A stretch of DNA of 64,000 bases from an uncultured Rhodopila sp. (GTDB lineage: Bacteria; Pseudomonadota; Alphaproteobacteria; Acetobacterales; Acetobacteraceae). The translations under genes and the position numbers were made by a program. Positions 54,503 through 64,000 of this stretch are shown here, in pieces. The stretch spans positions 62,001 to 126,000 of the forward strand of contig CAINOE010000124.1 in assembly GCA_903851415.1 (NCBI GenBank). Reading direction: 5' to 3'. Positions within the stretch are counted from its first letter, which is position 1, and each line of letters begins with the position of its first letter. The notes beneath the pieces are model-generated. The model was not told where the DNA came from and ran no database searches. It worked only from the letters and a program-made list of their open reading frames with translations.

Positions 54503-54587
54503 AACCCGGTGGCGCGGGCGCGGCGCTTGTCGACCCCTTTTCGGCCGGAATTGTGGCAGAGTTGGCTCATGACGCCGGATTCGCCCG

Positions 54588-56171
54588 ATGCTGACGCTAT
54601 TCGAGACTGAAAAATCGCTTGCCGCCGCCGCGGTCAGCCTGACCGACGATGATCTGAGCACGGACGATCCCGATCCGGGCGGGTTGCTGTCCTCGATCCG
54701 GAATGGCGGCGATCCGCTGGGCGACGCGTTTACGGCGCTGAGATCTTCGGCTGAACGCAGGAAGGATGGTGCGGTCTACACGCCCCCGGCGATCGTCCGA
54801 TCGATGCTGGGGTGGGCGCTGGATCAGGAACCGCCAGCGCGGGTCGTCGATCCGGGCGCGGGTTCGGGACGATTTCTGATCGCGGCCGGACAGGCCTTTC
54901 CGCGGGCTGAGTTGGTTGGCGTTGAGCTGGACCCTCTGGCGGCCAGTCTGTTGCGGGCGAACCTGTCGGTGAACGGACTGACGGAACGCGCCACGGTGCT
55001 GGAGGCCGATTATCGCTCGGCCGCGCTGCCCGGTATCAGCGGCCGGACGCTGTTCGTCGGCAATCCGCCCTATGTCCGTCATCACGGCATCAGCGCGGAT
55101 TGGAAGACCTGGTATCGCCGGACGGCGGCCGGATTCGGCATCAAGGCCAGCGGACTGGCCGGGCTGCATGCGCATTTCTTCCTCCGCACGCTGCAGCTTG
55201 CCCGCGCGGGCGATTTTGGCGCGTTCATCACCGCGTCCGAGTGGCTGGATGTGAACTACGGCGCCGCGGTGCGGCGGATGCTGACCGAGCGCCTGGGCTG
55301 CGTCGGTTTGCATGTGCTGGAGCCGGCCGCCATGCCGTTTGCCGGTTCAACAACGACCGGGGCGATAACCTGCTTCCGCGTCGGTTCGAGGCCGGCGGCA
55401 ATGCGTGTTCGCTCGGTCGCATCGGCCGAGGCGCTGAACCGGCTTGCCGAAGGCGACGAGGTCCCGCTGTCGCGCGCCGCGGTCACGCCGCGCTGGTCGG
55501 TCTTGCTGCGACCTGCCGCACCTTGTGCCCCGGCCGATTTCGTTCCACTCGGCGAATTGGTGCGGGTGTCGCGCGGCCAGGTCACCGGCTGCAACCGGGT
55601 CTGGATCGCCGGGGACGCGGCGAAGCATTTGCCGAAGCAGGTGCTGGTCCCGGCCATCACGAAAGCCCGCGAACTGATCGCGGCTGGAGATGAACTCGGG
55701 CCGGAGGCGGCGCTGCAGTGCGTCGTCAACCTTCCCGTCGATCTCAATGAGATCGAGAAGCGTTTCCGCGCGGCCGTCGACCGGTTTCTGGCCTGGGCAG
55801 CGCAGCAGGGCGCCGCCACCGGCTACATCGCGAGCCACCGGCGGGCATGGTGGGCGGTGCAGCTTTACGAGCCGGCTCCCATGCTGTGCACGTATATGGC
55901 ACGCCGTCCGCCAGCCTTCGTCAGAAACCTGCGCGGCGCTCATCATCTGAACATAGCTCATGGCCTCTATCCCAGGGAGAAGCTGACTGAGTTGCAAATG
56001 CGGCAGCTTTTGGGGTTCCTCCGCAATCGCGTGTCGGTGGCGGACGGCCGCACCTATGCGGGCGGCTTGACGAAATTCGAGCCGCGGGAGCTTGAGCGCA
56101 TCCAGGTGCCTCGGCTATACGCGCTGGATGCAATTGCCTCCGATATGGACCGAGTCGCAAATCCGCCTTGA
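54588..56171 (+). CDS. N-6 adenine DNA methyltransferase (type II RM, Eco57I-like)
   Basis: 527 aa; KDGAVYTPPAIVRSMLGWAL, VVDPGAGSGRFLIAAGQ, GRTLFVGNPPYVRHHGI (NPPY). Confidence 0.93.
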   Translation: MLTLFETEKSLAAAAVSLTDDDLSTDDPDPGGLLSSIRNGGDPLGDAFTALRSSAERRKDGAVYTPPAIVRSMLGWALDQEPPARVVDPGAGSGRFLIAAGQAFPRAELVGVELDPLAASLLRANLSVNGLTERATVLEADYRSAALPGISGRTLFVGNPPYVRHHGISADWKTWYRRTAAGFGIKASGLAGLHAHFFLRTLQLARAGDFGAFITASEWLDVNYGAAVRRMLTERLGCVGLHVLEPAAMPFAGSTTTGAITCFRVGSRPAAMRVRSVASAEALNRLAEGDEVPLSRAAVTPRWSVLLRPAAPCAPADFVPLGELVRVSRGQVTGCNRVWIAGDAAKHLPKQVLVPAITKARELIAAGDELGPEAALQCVVNLPVDLNEIEKRFRAAVDRFLAWAAQQGAATGYIASHRRAWWAVQLYEPAPMLCTYMARRPPAFVRNLRGAHHLNIAHGLYPREKLTELQMRQLLGFLRNRVSVADGRTYAGGLTKFEPRELERIQVPRLYALDAIASDMDRVANPP

Positions 56172-57109
56172 TGCCGCAACGGCACGCGATCTTTTCCGTG
56201 CCGAACGTCTCACCGAGCCTGTGAAGCGCTGGCAGGCGACGATCACGCGATATCGGATCGCTTTCGAACGGTTGTTTGAACAGTACAATGTGGCCGACAT
56301 CAAGGCGGTCACGCCAGCCCAACTTGCCGAGATATTTGCAACCACGCTGGCGTCGCTTCAAACCGGGGGCGGATGGGTGCCAGAAGCATGGGAGGATGTG
56401 TGGGAAAATCCTGGCGCCCCGCTACGCTACCTCGCCGGGCCGCCGATTTCGAAGGACGATCTGGCAGTATTGGCAGACGTCCGTTCACTCGCCCCCGGGC
56501 CGCTGAGGGGGGACCCGGAGGCCGCACGGCGGGTCCTGGCAAACATCGTCCAGGCGGTGGACATGACCCGGTTTCCATGGCTCGCGGAGAACCGGGAACC
56601 GACCTTGCAGGAAAGGGAGATCGCGATAGCAACCTCGGCGGCGCTCATCGCGGCGCAGCGGGTGTCAACCGATCGACGAAACGAGAGCAAGGATAAGCAG
56701 GAATCGTTGGTAAAATCGTTTCTCACAAGTATAGGCTTCACAGCCGTTTGCGCGCGGCCCATATTCACGCTGGACAACGCCCCGCTGCGTGGCGAGTTCT
56801 GCGCCGAAAGCATGGTCGGCAGCCGGAAGGCCGACGTGCCTGTGCGACGGCCGGCTGATGCCGATCGAGTGCAAGGTTTCGAACAGCGAGGTGAACAGCG
56901 TCAAACGCATCAACAACGATGCCGCGATCAAGGCGGTTACATGGCGTCGTGAGTTCGGAATGAACCAGGTCGTGCCCGTCGCCATGATGTCTGGCGTGTT
57001 CAAGGTCGCCAATCTGATTCAGGCACAAGAGGCCGGGCTCACGCTTTTCCGGGCGCACGATCTCGATAAGGTGCGAGCGTTCATCGAGGACACAAAGACT
57101 GTCAGATAG
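56128..57109 (+). pseudogene. XamI-like type II restriction endonuclease, frameshifted in the catalytic core
   Basis: Frame 1 ...APLRGEFCAESMVGSRKADVPV, then frame 2 DGRLMPIECKVSNSEVNSVKRINNDAAIKAVTWRREFGMNQVVPVAMMSGVFKVANL; shift near 56845; located next to the methyltransferase. Confidence 0.78.
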
Positions 57110-57119
57110 AAACAACCGG

Positions 57120-57335
57120 CTACCGAAAGATCGACCGCACCAGCGCCCGGGTCTCCGGCGAGACCTTCATCGGTTGATGCCCCGGCATCAGCCTGCCGTT
57201 GACGTGCATGATCTCCACCAAATCCGCGTAGCTGGACAGGTTGAACCACTCCATCGCCGCGCGGTGCCCGATCTTGCCCTTTTCCAGCCGTTCCAGCACA
57301 TCGGCGACCGAGCAGCCCTTCAGATACTCGCTCAC
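57120..57335 (-). CDS. Small protein paired with a PIN-domain gene (candidate antitoxin)
   Basis: 71 aa; MSEYLKGCSVADVLERLEKGKIGHRAAMEWFNLSSYADLVEIMHVNGRLMPGHQPMKVSPETRALVRSIFR; 4-bp overlap with the upstream PIN gene. Confidence 0.5.
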   Translation of the reverse strand: MSEYLKGCSVADVLERLEKGKIGHRAAMEWFNLSSYADLVEIMHVNGRLMPGHQPMKVSPETRALVRSIFR

Positions 57336-57922
57336 GGCCCGAAACTCCTGCGCAGCCAGGTCGAACGTATTTTGGAGGTCGATCCAACCTTTTCAAACGG
57401 CACCATCGGGGTCTTCCGGCTGGCATTGATCCGCTCGACAAGATCGAGGCCCTCGGGCAGCAGCCCCTCCCGTTGCAAGGTCAGAAGCCACGCGGTGGTG
57501 TTGAGCAAATGCACGCCTTTCAGCCGCCCGACCCGCAGATTGAGGACATCGGGATCTTCGAACAGCACCAGCGGCACGAAACCCGGCCCGGTGCTGTGCG
57601 CAAGCGTCGTCGCATATTCGTCCACCGCAATCTCTCCAAGGTTGCCGCTCGGCGTCAGCGGGTCCCGGCCGAGACGGGTCTGAAAGCCGACACCCACATT
57701 GGTCTCGACGATCTCGATCCGGTTATGCAAGCGCCGCAACCCGGCCGCGACTTCGCCCTTGGGATCGTTCGCCGGCTTGGTGATCTCGTAATAGACCTGA
57801 TCCACCACCCGAACCGGCACCGCAAAACGGCCCAGCAGATCTATCCGGTCAATCCCCGCAAGCGTCAGCACCGGACCGGCATCCGGTATGATAACCGCCA
57901 CATCGACCGTCCTGCGGCGCAT
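57332..57922 (-). CDS. PIN-domain-like protein (candidate toxin)
   Basis: 196 aa; VAVIIPDAGPVLTLAGIDRIDLLGRFAVPVRVVDQVYYEI...NLGEIAVDEYATTLA...VLFEDPDVLNLRV. Confidence 0.72.
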   Translation of the reverse strand: MRRRTVDVAVIIPDAGPVLTLAGIDRIDLLGRFAVPVRVVDQVYYEITKPANDPKGEVAAGLRRLHNRIEIVETNVGVGFQTRLGRDPLTPSGNLGEIAVDEYATTLAHSTGPGFVPLVLFEDPDVLNLRVGRLKGVHLLNTTAWLLTLQREGLLPEGLDLVERINASRKTPMVPFEKVGSTSKIRSTWLRRSFGP

Positions 57923-58048
57923 AGAATCCTCATCTGAAGCCGGACGCCTTCTATACCCGGCTTGACCGGCGACGTCAGCTTCGGCGGCTGAGCCACTCCG
58001 GATCAACCCTGCTTGCCCCCGGGCCGCGCCCCCGCTATCTGCTGCCGC

Positions 58049-58915
58049 ATGAGTTGGCTCACCGAATACGTCCGCCCCAAGATCCGCACGCTGTTCACCC
58101 GCTCGTCGGTGCCGGACAACCTCTGGCACCAGTGCCCGGCCTGCCAGCAGATGATCTTCCACCGCGACCTCACCGCCAGCCTCAAGGTGTGCAGCAACTG
58201 CGGCCACCACATGCGGGCCAGCTCGGACGAGCGGCTTGAATGGACCTTCGACGCGGAGGCATTCACCCGCATCGAACTCCCCAAGCCGCCAGCCGATCCG
58301 CTCCGCTTCCGCGATACCAAGCGCTACGCCGATCGGCTGAAGGAGGCGCGGGATGTCACCCACATGGATGATGCCATCGCGGTCGCCCACGGCACCATCG
58401 ACGGCGAGAAGGCTGTCGTCGCCGTGATGGAATTCGGCTTCATCGGCGGCTCGATGGGCGCCGCGGTGGGGGACGCCATCGTCGCCGCCGCCCGCCTCGC
58501 GGTGCTTCAGCAGGTGCCGCTGATCGTCTTCACCGCGTCGGGCGGCGCGCGCATGCAGGAAGGCGCCGTCAGCCTGATGCAGATGCCGCGCACCGTCATC
58601 GCCACCCGCCTGGTCAAGGACGCCGGCCTGCCGTTCATCGTCGTGCTAACCGATCCCACGACCGGAGGCGTCACCGCCAGCTTCGCCATGCTCGGCGACA
58701 TCCAGATCGCCGAACCCGGCGCCATGATCGGCTTTGCCGGCGCCCGCGTCATTGAGCAGACGGTGCGCGAGATTCTCCCCGAGGGCTTCCAGCGCGCCGA
58801 ATACCTGCTGGAGCACGGCATCATCGACATGGTGGTCAAGCGCACCGACCTGAAGGCCACCCTCGCCCGCATCATCAGCCTGCTGAGCGTGAAGGACATT
58901 CGGGCGGCCGCGTGA
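58049..58915 (+). CDS. accD: Acetyl-CoA carboxylase carboxyltransferase beta subunit
   Basis: MSWLTEYVRPKIRTLFTRSSVPDNLWHQCPACQQMIFHRDL zinc finger; GGSMGAAVGDAIVAAA, FTASGGARMQEGAVSLMQM. Confidence 0.97.
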   Translation: MSWLTEYVRPKIRTLFTRSSVPDNLWHQCPACQQMIFHRDLTASLKVCSNCGHHMRASSDERLEWTFDAEAFTRIELPKPPADPLRFRDTKRYADRLKEARDVTHMDDAIAVAHGTIDGEKAVVAVMEFGFIGGSMGAAVGDAIVAAARLAVLQQVPLIVFTASGGARMQEGAVSLMQMPRTVIATRLVKDAGLPFIVVLTDPTTGGVTASFAMLGDIQIAEPGAMIGFAGARVIEQTVREILPEGFQRAEYLLEHGIIDMVVKRTDLKATLARIISLLSVKDIRAAA

Positions 58916-60174
58916 CAGACGCCATCGACCGGATCGCCGCCCGCCTCGAGAGACTGCATCCGAGGCTGATCGACCTCAGCCTGGACCGCCTGCGCGATCT
59001 GCTGGCCAGCCTGGGACATCCCGAGCAGCGCCTGCCGCCGGTGATCCATGTCGCCGGCACCAACGGCAAGGGCAGCACCTGCGCATTCATCCGCGCAATG
59101 GCGGAGGCGGCCGGACAGCGCGCGCATGTCTACACCTCGCCGCATCTGGTGCACTTCAACGAACGCATCCGCGTCGCCGGCCGCCTGGTCGGGCAGGACC
59201 GCCTGATCGCCGCGATGGAACGGATCGAGCGGACCAACAACAACGCGCCGATAACCGTGTTCGAGGTGATCACCGCCACCGCCTTCGACCTGTTCGCCGC
59301 CACACCTGCCGATATCTGCGTCCTGGAGGTCGGGCTTGGCGGCCGGGGCGACGCCACCAACGTGATCGATGCGCCCGCCGCCTGCGCGATCACCTCGATC
59401 TCGCTCGATCACCGCGAACTGCTGGGTTCGGCCGTGGAAACCATCGCCGGTGAGAAAGCCGGCATCATGAAACCCGGCGTGCCGGTCGCAGTCGGGGGCC
59501 AAACGCCTGATGTCAGGCGGGTTCTGCTGGACCATGCCCGGGCCGTCGAAGCGCCCTTGCTGCTGCGCGGCCGGGACTGGGACATAACCGCGAGCGCCTC
59601 CGGCCTGTGTTACAGCGACGCGTCGGGGACGATCGAACTGCCTCCCCCATCGCTGCTCGGGCTGTTCCAGCACGACAACGCCGGCATCGCCCTGACCGCC
59701 TTGCGTGCCGCCGACCTGCCGCATCGCCCGGCCGGGGTCGCCGCGACGGAATGGCCCGCCCGGCTGCAGCGCCTGGACGGCCGGCTTGCGCGCCTGCTGC
59801 CGCCGGACTGGGAGCTTTGGCTGGATGGCGGCCACAATCCCGGCGCCGGCGTTGTCCTCGCAGAGCACCTTCGCGGCTGGGCCGATCGGCCGGTGCATGT
59901 GGTGGTGGGGATGAAGCAGGCGAAGGATTCGGCGGAGTTTCTGCGGCCTCTGCTGCCTCTTGCCGCGTCCGTCTGGGCGGTCCGGGAGCCGAACCAGCAT
60001 GCGGCATTGCCTGTCGAGGCGATCGTCGCTGCATCCGGCGGGGTGGCCCGGCCCGGGCCGCTGGTGGCCGATGCGCTTGCCGGGGTTTCCGGGGGCGCCG
60101 AACCGGCCCGTGTGCTGATCTGCGGCAGCCTGTACCTGGCGGGCGAGGTCCTGAAACTCGACGCCGGCGGCTAG
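58912..60174 (+). CDS. folC: Bifunctional folylpolyglutamate synthase/dihydrofolate synthase
   Basis: HVAGTNGKGSTCAFIRAMAEAAGQRAHVYTSPHLVHFNERI; WLDGGHNPGAG. Confidence 0.95.
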   Translation: MTDAIDRIAARLERLHPRLIDLSLDRLRDLLASLGHPEQRLPPVIHVAGTNGKGSTCAFIRAMAEAAGQRAHVYTSPHLVHFNERIRVAGRLVGQDRLIAAMERIERTNNNAPITVFEVITATAFDLFAATPADICVLEVGLGGRGDATNVIDAPAACAITSISLDHRELLGSAVETIAGEKAGIMKPGVPVAVGGQTPDVRRVLLDHARAVEAPLLLRGRDWDITASASGLCYSDASGTIELPPPSLLGLFQHDNAGIALTALRAADLPHRPAGVAATEWPARLQRLDGRLARLLPPDWELWLDGGHNPGAGVVLAEHLRGWADRPVHVVVGMKQAKDSAEFLRPLLPLAASVWAVREPNQHAALPVEAIVAASGGVARPGPLVADALAGVSGGAEPARVLICGSLYLAGEVLKLDAGG

Positions 60175-60548
60175 AGCGCCATCGCGAGGGGCGGCGTCCG
60201 CTCGTGATCCGGGGCCTGGACCGAAATCGTGACCTTCTGGCCGAGACCCTTCAGCACCAGCAGTAGCCGCCAGACCGAGAAGCCCGAAACCGTGCCGTTG
60301 ACGATTTTCGACACGTCAGGCTGTTTCAATCCGGTGCGGTCGCAGACATCCGCCTGACGGAGACCCTGGTCTTCGATCAGCAGCGCGATCCGGTTCGCCA
60401 GATACACTTTCACCCGCATTTCGTCCGGATCGGCATAGCCGCGATCACGCAGGAAGTCGCCGCTGCCGACGACCGGGGCAGTGTTCTCCAGAGGATCGTC
60501 TTTCCAGTTTTCGCTCATGTCGTTCGCCTTCGCCGTCGTTGTCACCAA
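60171..60548 (-). CDS. HigA-like XRE-family antitoxin
   Basis: RIALLIEDQGLRQADVCDRTGLKQPDVSKIVNGTVSGFSVWRLLLVLKGLGQKVTISV. Confidence 0.88.
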   Translation of the reverse strand: MVTTTAKANDMSENWKDDPLENTAPVVGSGDFLRDRGYADPDEMRVKVYLANRIALLIEDQGLRQADVCDRTGLKQPDVSKIVNGTVSGFSVWRLLLVLKGLGQKVTISVQAPDHERTPPLAMAL

Positions 60549-61000
60549 ACCAATTCGCCGCTCAGGCCGCTGGCGTTAGCCTGCCGCACCAACCGCCGCT
60601 CCTCCGCCCGCCGCCGCAACGCCAATCTGTTCTCGAGGTAGTGGTGGTCGGCCTTTTGTTTCCGCGCCATCAGACGGTCGATCTGCCACCGCGGCATGTC
60701 GCTGTCCTTAGGCGACTTCTTGATGCCGGCATCCAGGATGTAGATCGCTTCCGCATACTCCGCCGCGAAGTAAACCCGATACGTGTCGTCATCGTAGAAG
60801 ATCCGGATCTCCGAGATCCCGAACAGAGAACCCCGCAAATCCCGCACCTGTTTCGCCGGCAACCTCCCGCCGTTCTGCAAGACAGTCGTCCTGGCATCGG
60901 CCGCCTCCCGCACCTCCGGCGGCAGAGCGGCGTAGTCCCGGACGGCTGCCTCATTGATAAAGATCACCTCTTTCAGATCGCCGCTGGCGCCGGATGTCAT
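60542..61000 (-). CDS. HigB-like/RelE-family (Gp49) toxin
   Basis: AALPPEVREAADARTTVLQNGGRLPAKQVRDLRGSLFGISEIRIFYDDDTYRVYFAAEYAEAIYILDAGIKKS. Confidence 0.87.
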   Translation of the reverse strand: MTSGASGDLKEVIFINEAAVRDYAALPPEVREAADARTTVLQNGGRLPAKQVRDLRGSLFGISEIRIFYDDDTYRVYFAAEYAEAIYILDAGIKKSPKDSDMPRWQIDRLMARKQKADHHYLENRLALRRRAEERRLVRQANASGLSGELVW

Positions 61001-61265
61001 CCAAGCCTCCTTTCGTATAGCGGTTCAACTATATTTCGTCAACCCGTTTAAACGTCCCGAAGCAGGGTAGCCGGTCACGGTTACGAAAGAGTTAACGGGA
61101 ACGCCCACGCCGACCGCGGGCGCCGGTCAAGGGTTCGGGTTTTTGATCCAGCCCCGGCCGCATCCGAAGCCCCGCATGCGCGTTGTTCGGACAGGCCGAT
61201 GCGGCGCCGCACGACGACGAACCGACCGCACGGCCTCCGGCAGCAGCCGAAACAAGGAGCATTCC

Positions 61266-61502
61266 ATGAAACCACTCCTGGCTTTGGTCACGCTGGCTCT
61301 GACCGCGCTTGTTCTTGAGGAGAAAGCCCGTGAGGTCGCGGGCGACGCGCACGATGCCTACGGCCAGGCTGTCGTGCAGGCGCGGGAGGCAAAGCAAACC
61401 CTCGCCGAGCAGGTCCGGCAGCAGCCGCTCATCTCGCTTCTGATCGCCGGGGGCCTCGCCTTCGCGGTGGCTTCGGTCGTCCCGGCCCGAGGCCAAACCT
61501 GA
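61266..61502 (+). CDS. Small hypothetical membrane-associated protein
   Basis: MKPLLALVTLALTALVLEEKAREVAGDAHDAYGQAVVQAREAKQTLAEQVRQQPLISLLIAGGLAFAVASVVPARGQT. Confidence 0.65.
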   Translation: MKPLLALVTLALTALVLEEKAREVAGDAHDAYGQAVVQAREAKQTLAEQVRQQPLISLLIAGGLAFAVASVVPARGQT

Positions 61503-61534
61503 AACCCCATACTTAACCGAAAGGAATCACCAGC

Positions 61535-61801
61535 ATGTCAGTTCTCGCCTGGCTTATCCTCGGCCTGATCGCGGGCTTCATCGCCAGCAAACTCGTCAAC
61601 AAGACCGGCGAGGGGCTCATCCTCGACATCGTGCTCGGCATCGTCGGCGCTTTTGTCGGCGGCTTCCTGTTCTCGTTCGTCGGAGCCGCCCCGATCACCG
61701 GATTCAACATCTACAGCATCATCGTCGCCGTCATCGGGTCGGTTGTCGTGCTGTTCATCTACCACGCTTTTGCTGGCCGAAGCACCAGCAGCACCATCTG
61801 A
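61535..61801 (+). CDS. GlsB/YeaQ/YmgE family stress-response membrane protein
   Basis: LAWLILGLIAGFIASKLVNKTGEGLILDIVLGIVGAFVGGFLFSFVG. Confidence 0.93.
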   Translation: MSVLAWLILGLIAGFIASKLVNKTGEGLILDIVLGIVGAFVGGFLFSFVGAAPITGFNIYSIIVAVIGSVVVLFIYHAFAGRSTSSTI

Positions 61802-61810
61802 ACGCGAAAC

Positions 61811-61842
61811 ACCCCGGCGCGCTGGTCATTCCGCGCCGGGGT
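61811..61842. terminator. Bidirectional terminator hairpin
   Basis: accccggcgcg...cgcgccggggt, 11-bp perfect stem between convergent genes. Confidence 0.75.
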
Positions 61843-61860
61843 CTCGCGCATCTCCTGCCG

Positions 61861-62193
61861 TCAGATGTTGCCGGCGATCCAATCCTTCAAAGCGCCTTTG
61901 GGAAGCGCGCCAATCTTCGTCGCAGCCACCTTCCCGTCCTTGAAGATAAGCAGGGTCGGAATGCCCCGAACGGCGTATTGGTTCGGAGACTCAGGGTTGT
62001 TGTCGATATCGACCTTCGCGACCTTTAGCTTGCCGGCAAATTCTTCCGCCAACTGATCAAGCGCAGGGGCGATCTGCTTGCAGGGACCGCACCAATCCGC
62101 CCAGAAATCGACCAGCACCGGGCCGGTCTTGCTGGCCTCGATGACATCGGTGGCGAAGCTGGCATCCGTCACGGGAACCGTATTTGCGCTCAT
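61861..62193 (-). CDS. trxA: Thioredoxin
   Basis: VLVDFWADWCGPCKQIAPALDQLAEEFAGKLKVAKVDIDNNPE, WCGPC motif. Confidence 0.97.
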   Translation of the reverse strand: MSANTVPVTDASFATDVIEASKTGPVLVDFWADWCGPCKQIAPALDQLAEEFAGKLKVAKVDIDNNPESPNQYAVRGIPTLLIFKDGKVAATKIGALPKGALKDWIAGNI

Positions 62194-62248
62194 TTTTCAG
62201 ACCTTCAGATTTCAATTCGAAAAGAGGTGGGATCGATGCCGGATACGG

Positions 62249-64000
62249 TCAAGCGGCGTCTCTCGCGCGACCGGGTTCATGCGAATCGAGCATCTCATCA
62301 GGCAGGATCGCCACCTTGGCCTCCCGCGTCCAGATCAAAGCGCAGCGAACCGCCCGGCCGGGAAAGATCGCCCGCAACACCGCGCGGTACGATGCCATCT
62401 GCCGCAGATACAGCACAGGCGTGTCCTCCACGCGTGACGGAGTCCGCCGGTTGGTCTTGAAATCCACCACCAGCACCTGATCCGGCGCGACCACCAGACG
62501 ATCAACGAGGCCGCCGACAACCGCATCGCCGACAACGCCGGTCAGCGGCACCTCCGCGCGGCTGTCCGGCCCGAACACGGACGCGAGGTCCGGATGGGCC
62601 ATCACCGCCAGCACTTCCTGCGCAATCCTTGCCGCGTCGCCGTCCGCCAGGCCATTGCCCGGTTTGTCCAGGAACCGCAACGCCGCGCCCGGACGCTGTT
62701 CCGCCGGGATCGCCGGCAAATGCTGCAACAGCGCGTGGACCAACTGGCCGCGGCGGAACCGGTTGCCGCCGGCGTCCCGCTCCGCCAGCGGCGAATCCGC
62801 CGCCGGCACCGATCCCAGCTCCGCCCCCTCCGGCCGGCTCGGCGCCAGCGGCATCGGCCGCGGCGGCTCGGGCGGCGGTGGCGCGGGCTGCCAGAGCGGC
62901 GCGGCGCCGGCCCATTGAGGCATCGCCGCAAGGTCGTCGGCGCGGCCTGCCGCGGGCGCCGTTTCGGCCGGAACGGCCTGCGACGAGCGCAGCCACATCA
63001 CGTCGCCCTCCCACAGCCCGAACGCCTCCCGTTCCGCCCCCAGCGCCTCGAACCCCCGCCGCACCAAACTATGCCAGCATTCATCCTTCGGCGGATTGCG
63101 TGACTGCCAGCCGCAAACCAGCAGACGATCCTCGGCGCGGGTCAGGGCTACGTAGAGCAGCCGGTTGTGCTCCTCCATCTGCCGCTGCCGCCCGGCGGCG
63201 CGCAACTGGTCCAGCGGGCCGCAGCGGAACTCCCGGCGCGGCGCCCACAGCGGGACGTCCCGGCCGGTCGCCTTGTCCTCGGCCCAAACGATCGCGCCGT
63301 CATCCATCGGCAGCGCGGCGGTATCCGGCACCACGACCAGCGGCGCCTGCAACCCCTTGGCGCCATGCACCGTCATGATCCGCACCAGGTTGCCGGCTGC
63401 CTCCGCCTCCCGCTTCACCTCCGCGCCGGACTGGCGCAGCCAGTGCAGGAACCCCTGCAGCGACGGCGGATGCCGGGCGGCGAAGGTCAGCGCGGCGTTG
63501 AGCAGTTCATCGACCGGCTCCGCCGCCTCCGGCCCGAGCCGCGCGAACAGCCGCGCGCGGCCGCCCAGCGGGCCCAGCGCCTCCGCGAGCAGCGCGTACG
63601 GTGAAACGTAATCCACGCGGCCGAGCAACTGCCCGAAGAACGCCGCCGCCTGCGCCCAGGACGGCCGCTCGCCCGCGCGATCGCGCAGCGCGTCCCACAG
63701 CGAACCCGGGCGATCGATCGCCAGCTCCATCAGCTCGTCGTCGGTCAGGCCGCCGAGCGGGCTGGTCAGCAGGCAGCCGAATGTCAGGTCATCCGATGGC
63801 AGCAGCAGCGCGTCCGCCAGCGCCATCAGATCCTGCACCGCCGGCTGGTCCGTCAGCACCATCCGGTCCAGCCCCGCCACCGGCACGCCGCGCGCCTTGA
63901 GCGCCCGCACCAGCGCCCGCGCGAACTCGTCGCGCCGCCGCACCAGGATCAGCACGTCGCCCGCGGCCAGCGGCCGCCCCTTGCTTTCGAGCATCACCGA
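62249..64000 (-). CDS. addA: Double-strand break repair helicase AddA (partial, C-terminal part)
   Basis: RDEFARALVRALKARGVPVAGLDRMVLTDQPAVQDLMALADALLLP; RIMTVHGAKGLQAPLVVVPDTAALP; RLLYVALTRAEDRLLVCGW; VLVVDFKTNRR nuclease motif; runs off window end. Confidence 0.93.
   Translation of the reverse strand, partial: SVMLESKGRPLAAGDVLILVRRRDEFARALVRALKARGVPVAGLDRMVLTDQPAVQDLMALADALLLPSDDLTFGCLLTSPLGGLTDDELMELAIDRPGSLWDALRDRAGERPSWAQAAAFFGQLLGRVDYVSPYALLAEALGPLGGRARLFARLGPEAAEPVDELLNAALTFAARHPPSLQGFLHWLRQSGAEVKREAEAAGNLVRIMTVHGAKGLQAPLVVVPDTAALPMDDGAIVWAEDKATGRDVPLWAPRREFRCGPLDQLRAAGRQRQMEEHNRLLYVALTRAEDRLLVCGWQSRNPPKDECWHSLVRRGFEALGAEREAFGLWEGDVMWLRSSQAVPAETAPAAGRADDLAAMPQWAGAAPLWQPAPPPPEPPRPMPLAPSRPEGAELGSVPAADSPLAERDAGGNRFRRGQLVHALLQHLPAIPAEQRPGAALRFLDKPGNGLADGDAARIAQEVLAVMAHPDLASVFGPDSRAEVPLTGVVGDAVVGGLVDRLVVAPDQVLVVDFKTNRRTPSRVEDTPVLYLRQMASYRAVLRAIFPGRAVRCALIWTREAKVAILPDEMLDSHEPGRARDAA

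Overview
This 64 kb window is GC-rich and looks alphaproteobacterial (inference from gene content and codon usage). Its centrepiece is a vanadium-nitrogenase (vnf) gene cluster at about 24.3-37.5 kb. The minus-strand operon is vnfD-vnfG-vnfK, then a 297-aa protein of unknown function, a NifX-like protein and a ModE-like HTH protein. Divergent from vnfD are a NifX-domain/glyoxalase I fusion gene and a nif11 gene. Next come vnfA (sigma54 activator) on the minus strand and, divergently, vnfE-vnfN-vnfX, a TIM-barrel isomerase-like gene and a mini-NifU gene. By eye, both divergent intergenic regions carry sigma54 -24/-12 elements and GTAC-N6-GWAC-like dyads that resemble VnfA sites. No vnfH/nifH, nifB or homocitrate synthase gene lies in the window. 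Around this cluster are: ccmCDE; acs; an RND efflux pair; a DoxX-NDH-2 fusion; a carbohydrate module (debranching enzyme, GH63, SDR, aquaporin, GMC oxidoreductase); a GT4 glycosyltransferase group; housekeeping genes (trpBA, accD, folC, trxA, addA); four toxin-antitoxin-like modules; and a restriction-modification pair. Sequence-level decay includes a collapsed trpB/trpA relic, a frameshifted XamI-like endonuclease, a frameshifted ParE-like toxin and a frameshifted NusG-like antiterminator. Two palindromic MITE/REP-like elements are also present. All family calls come from reading the translations; no database search was possible.
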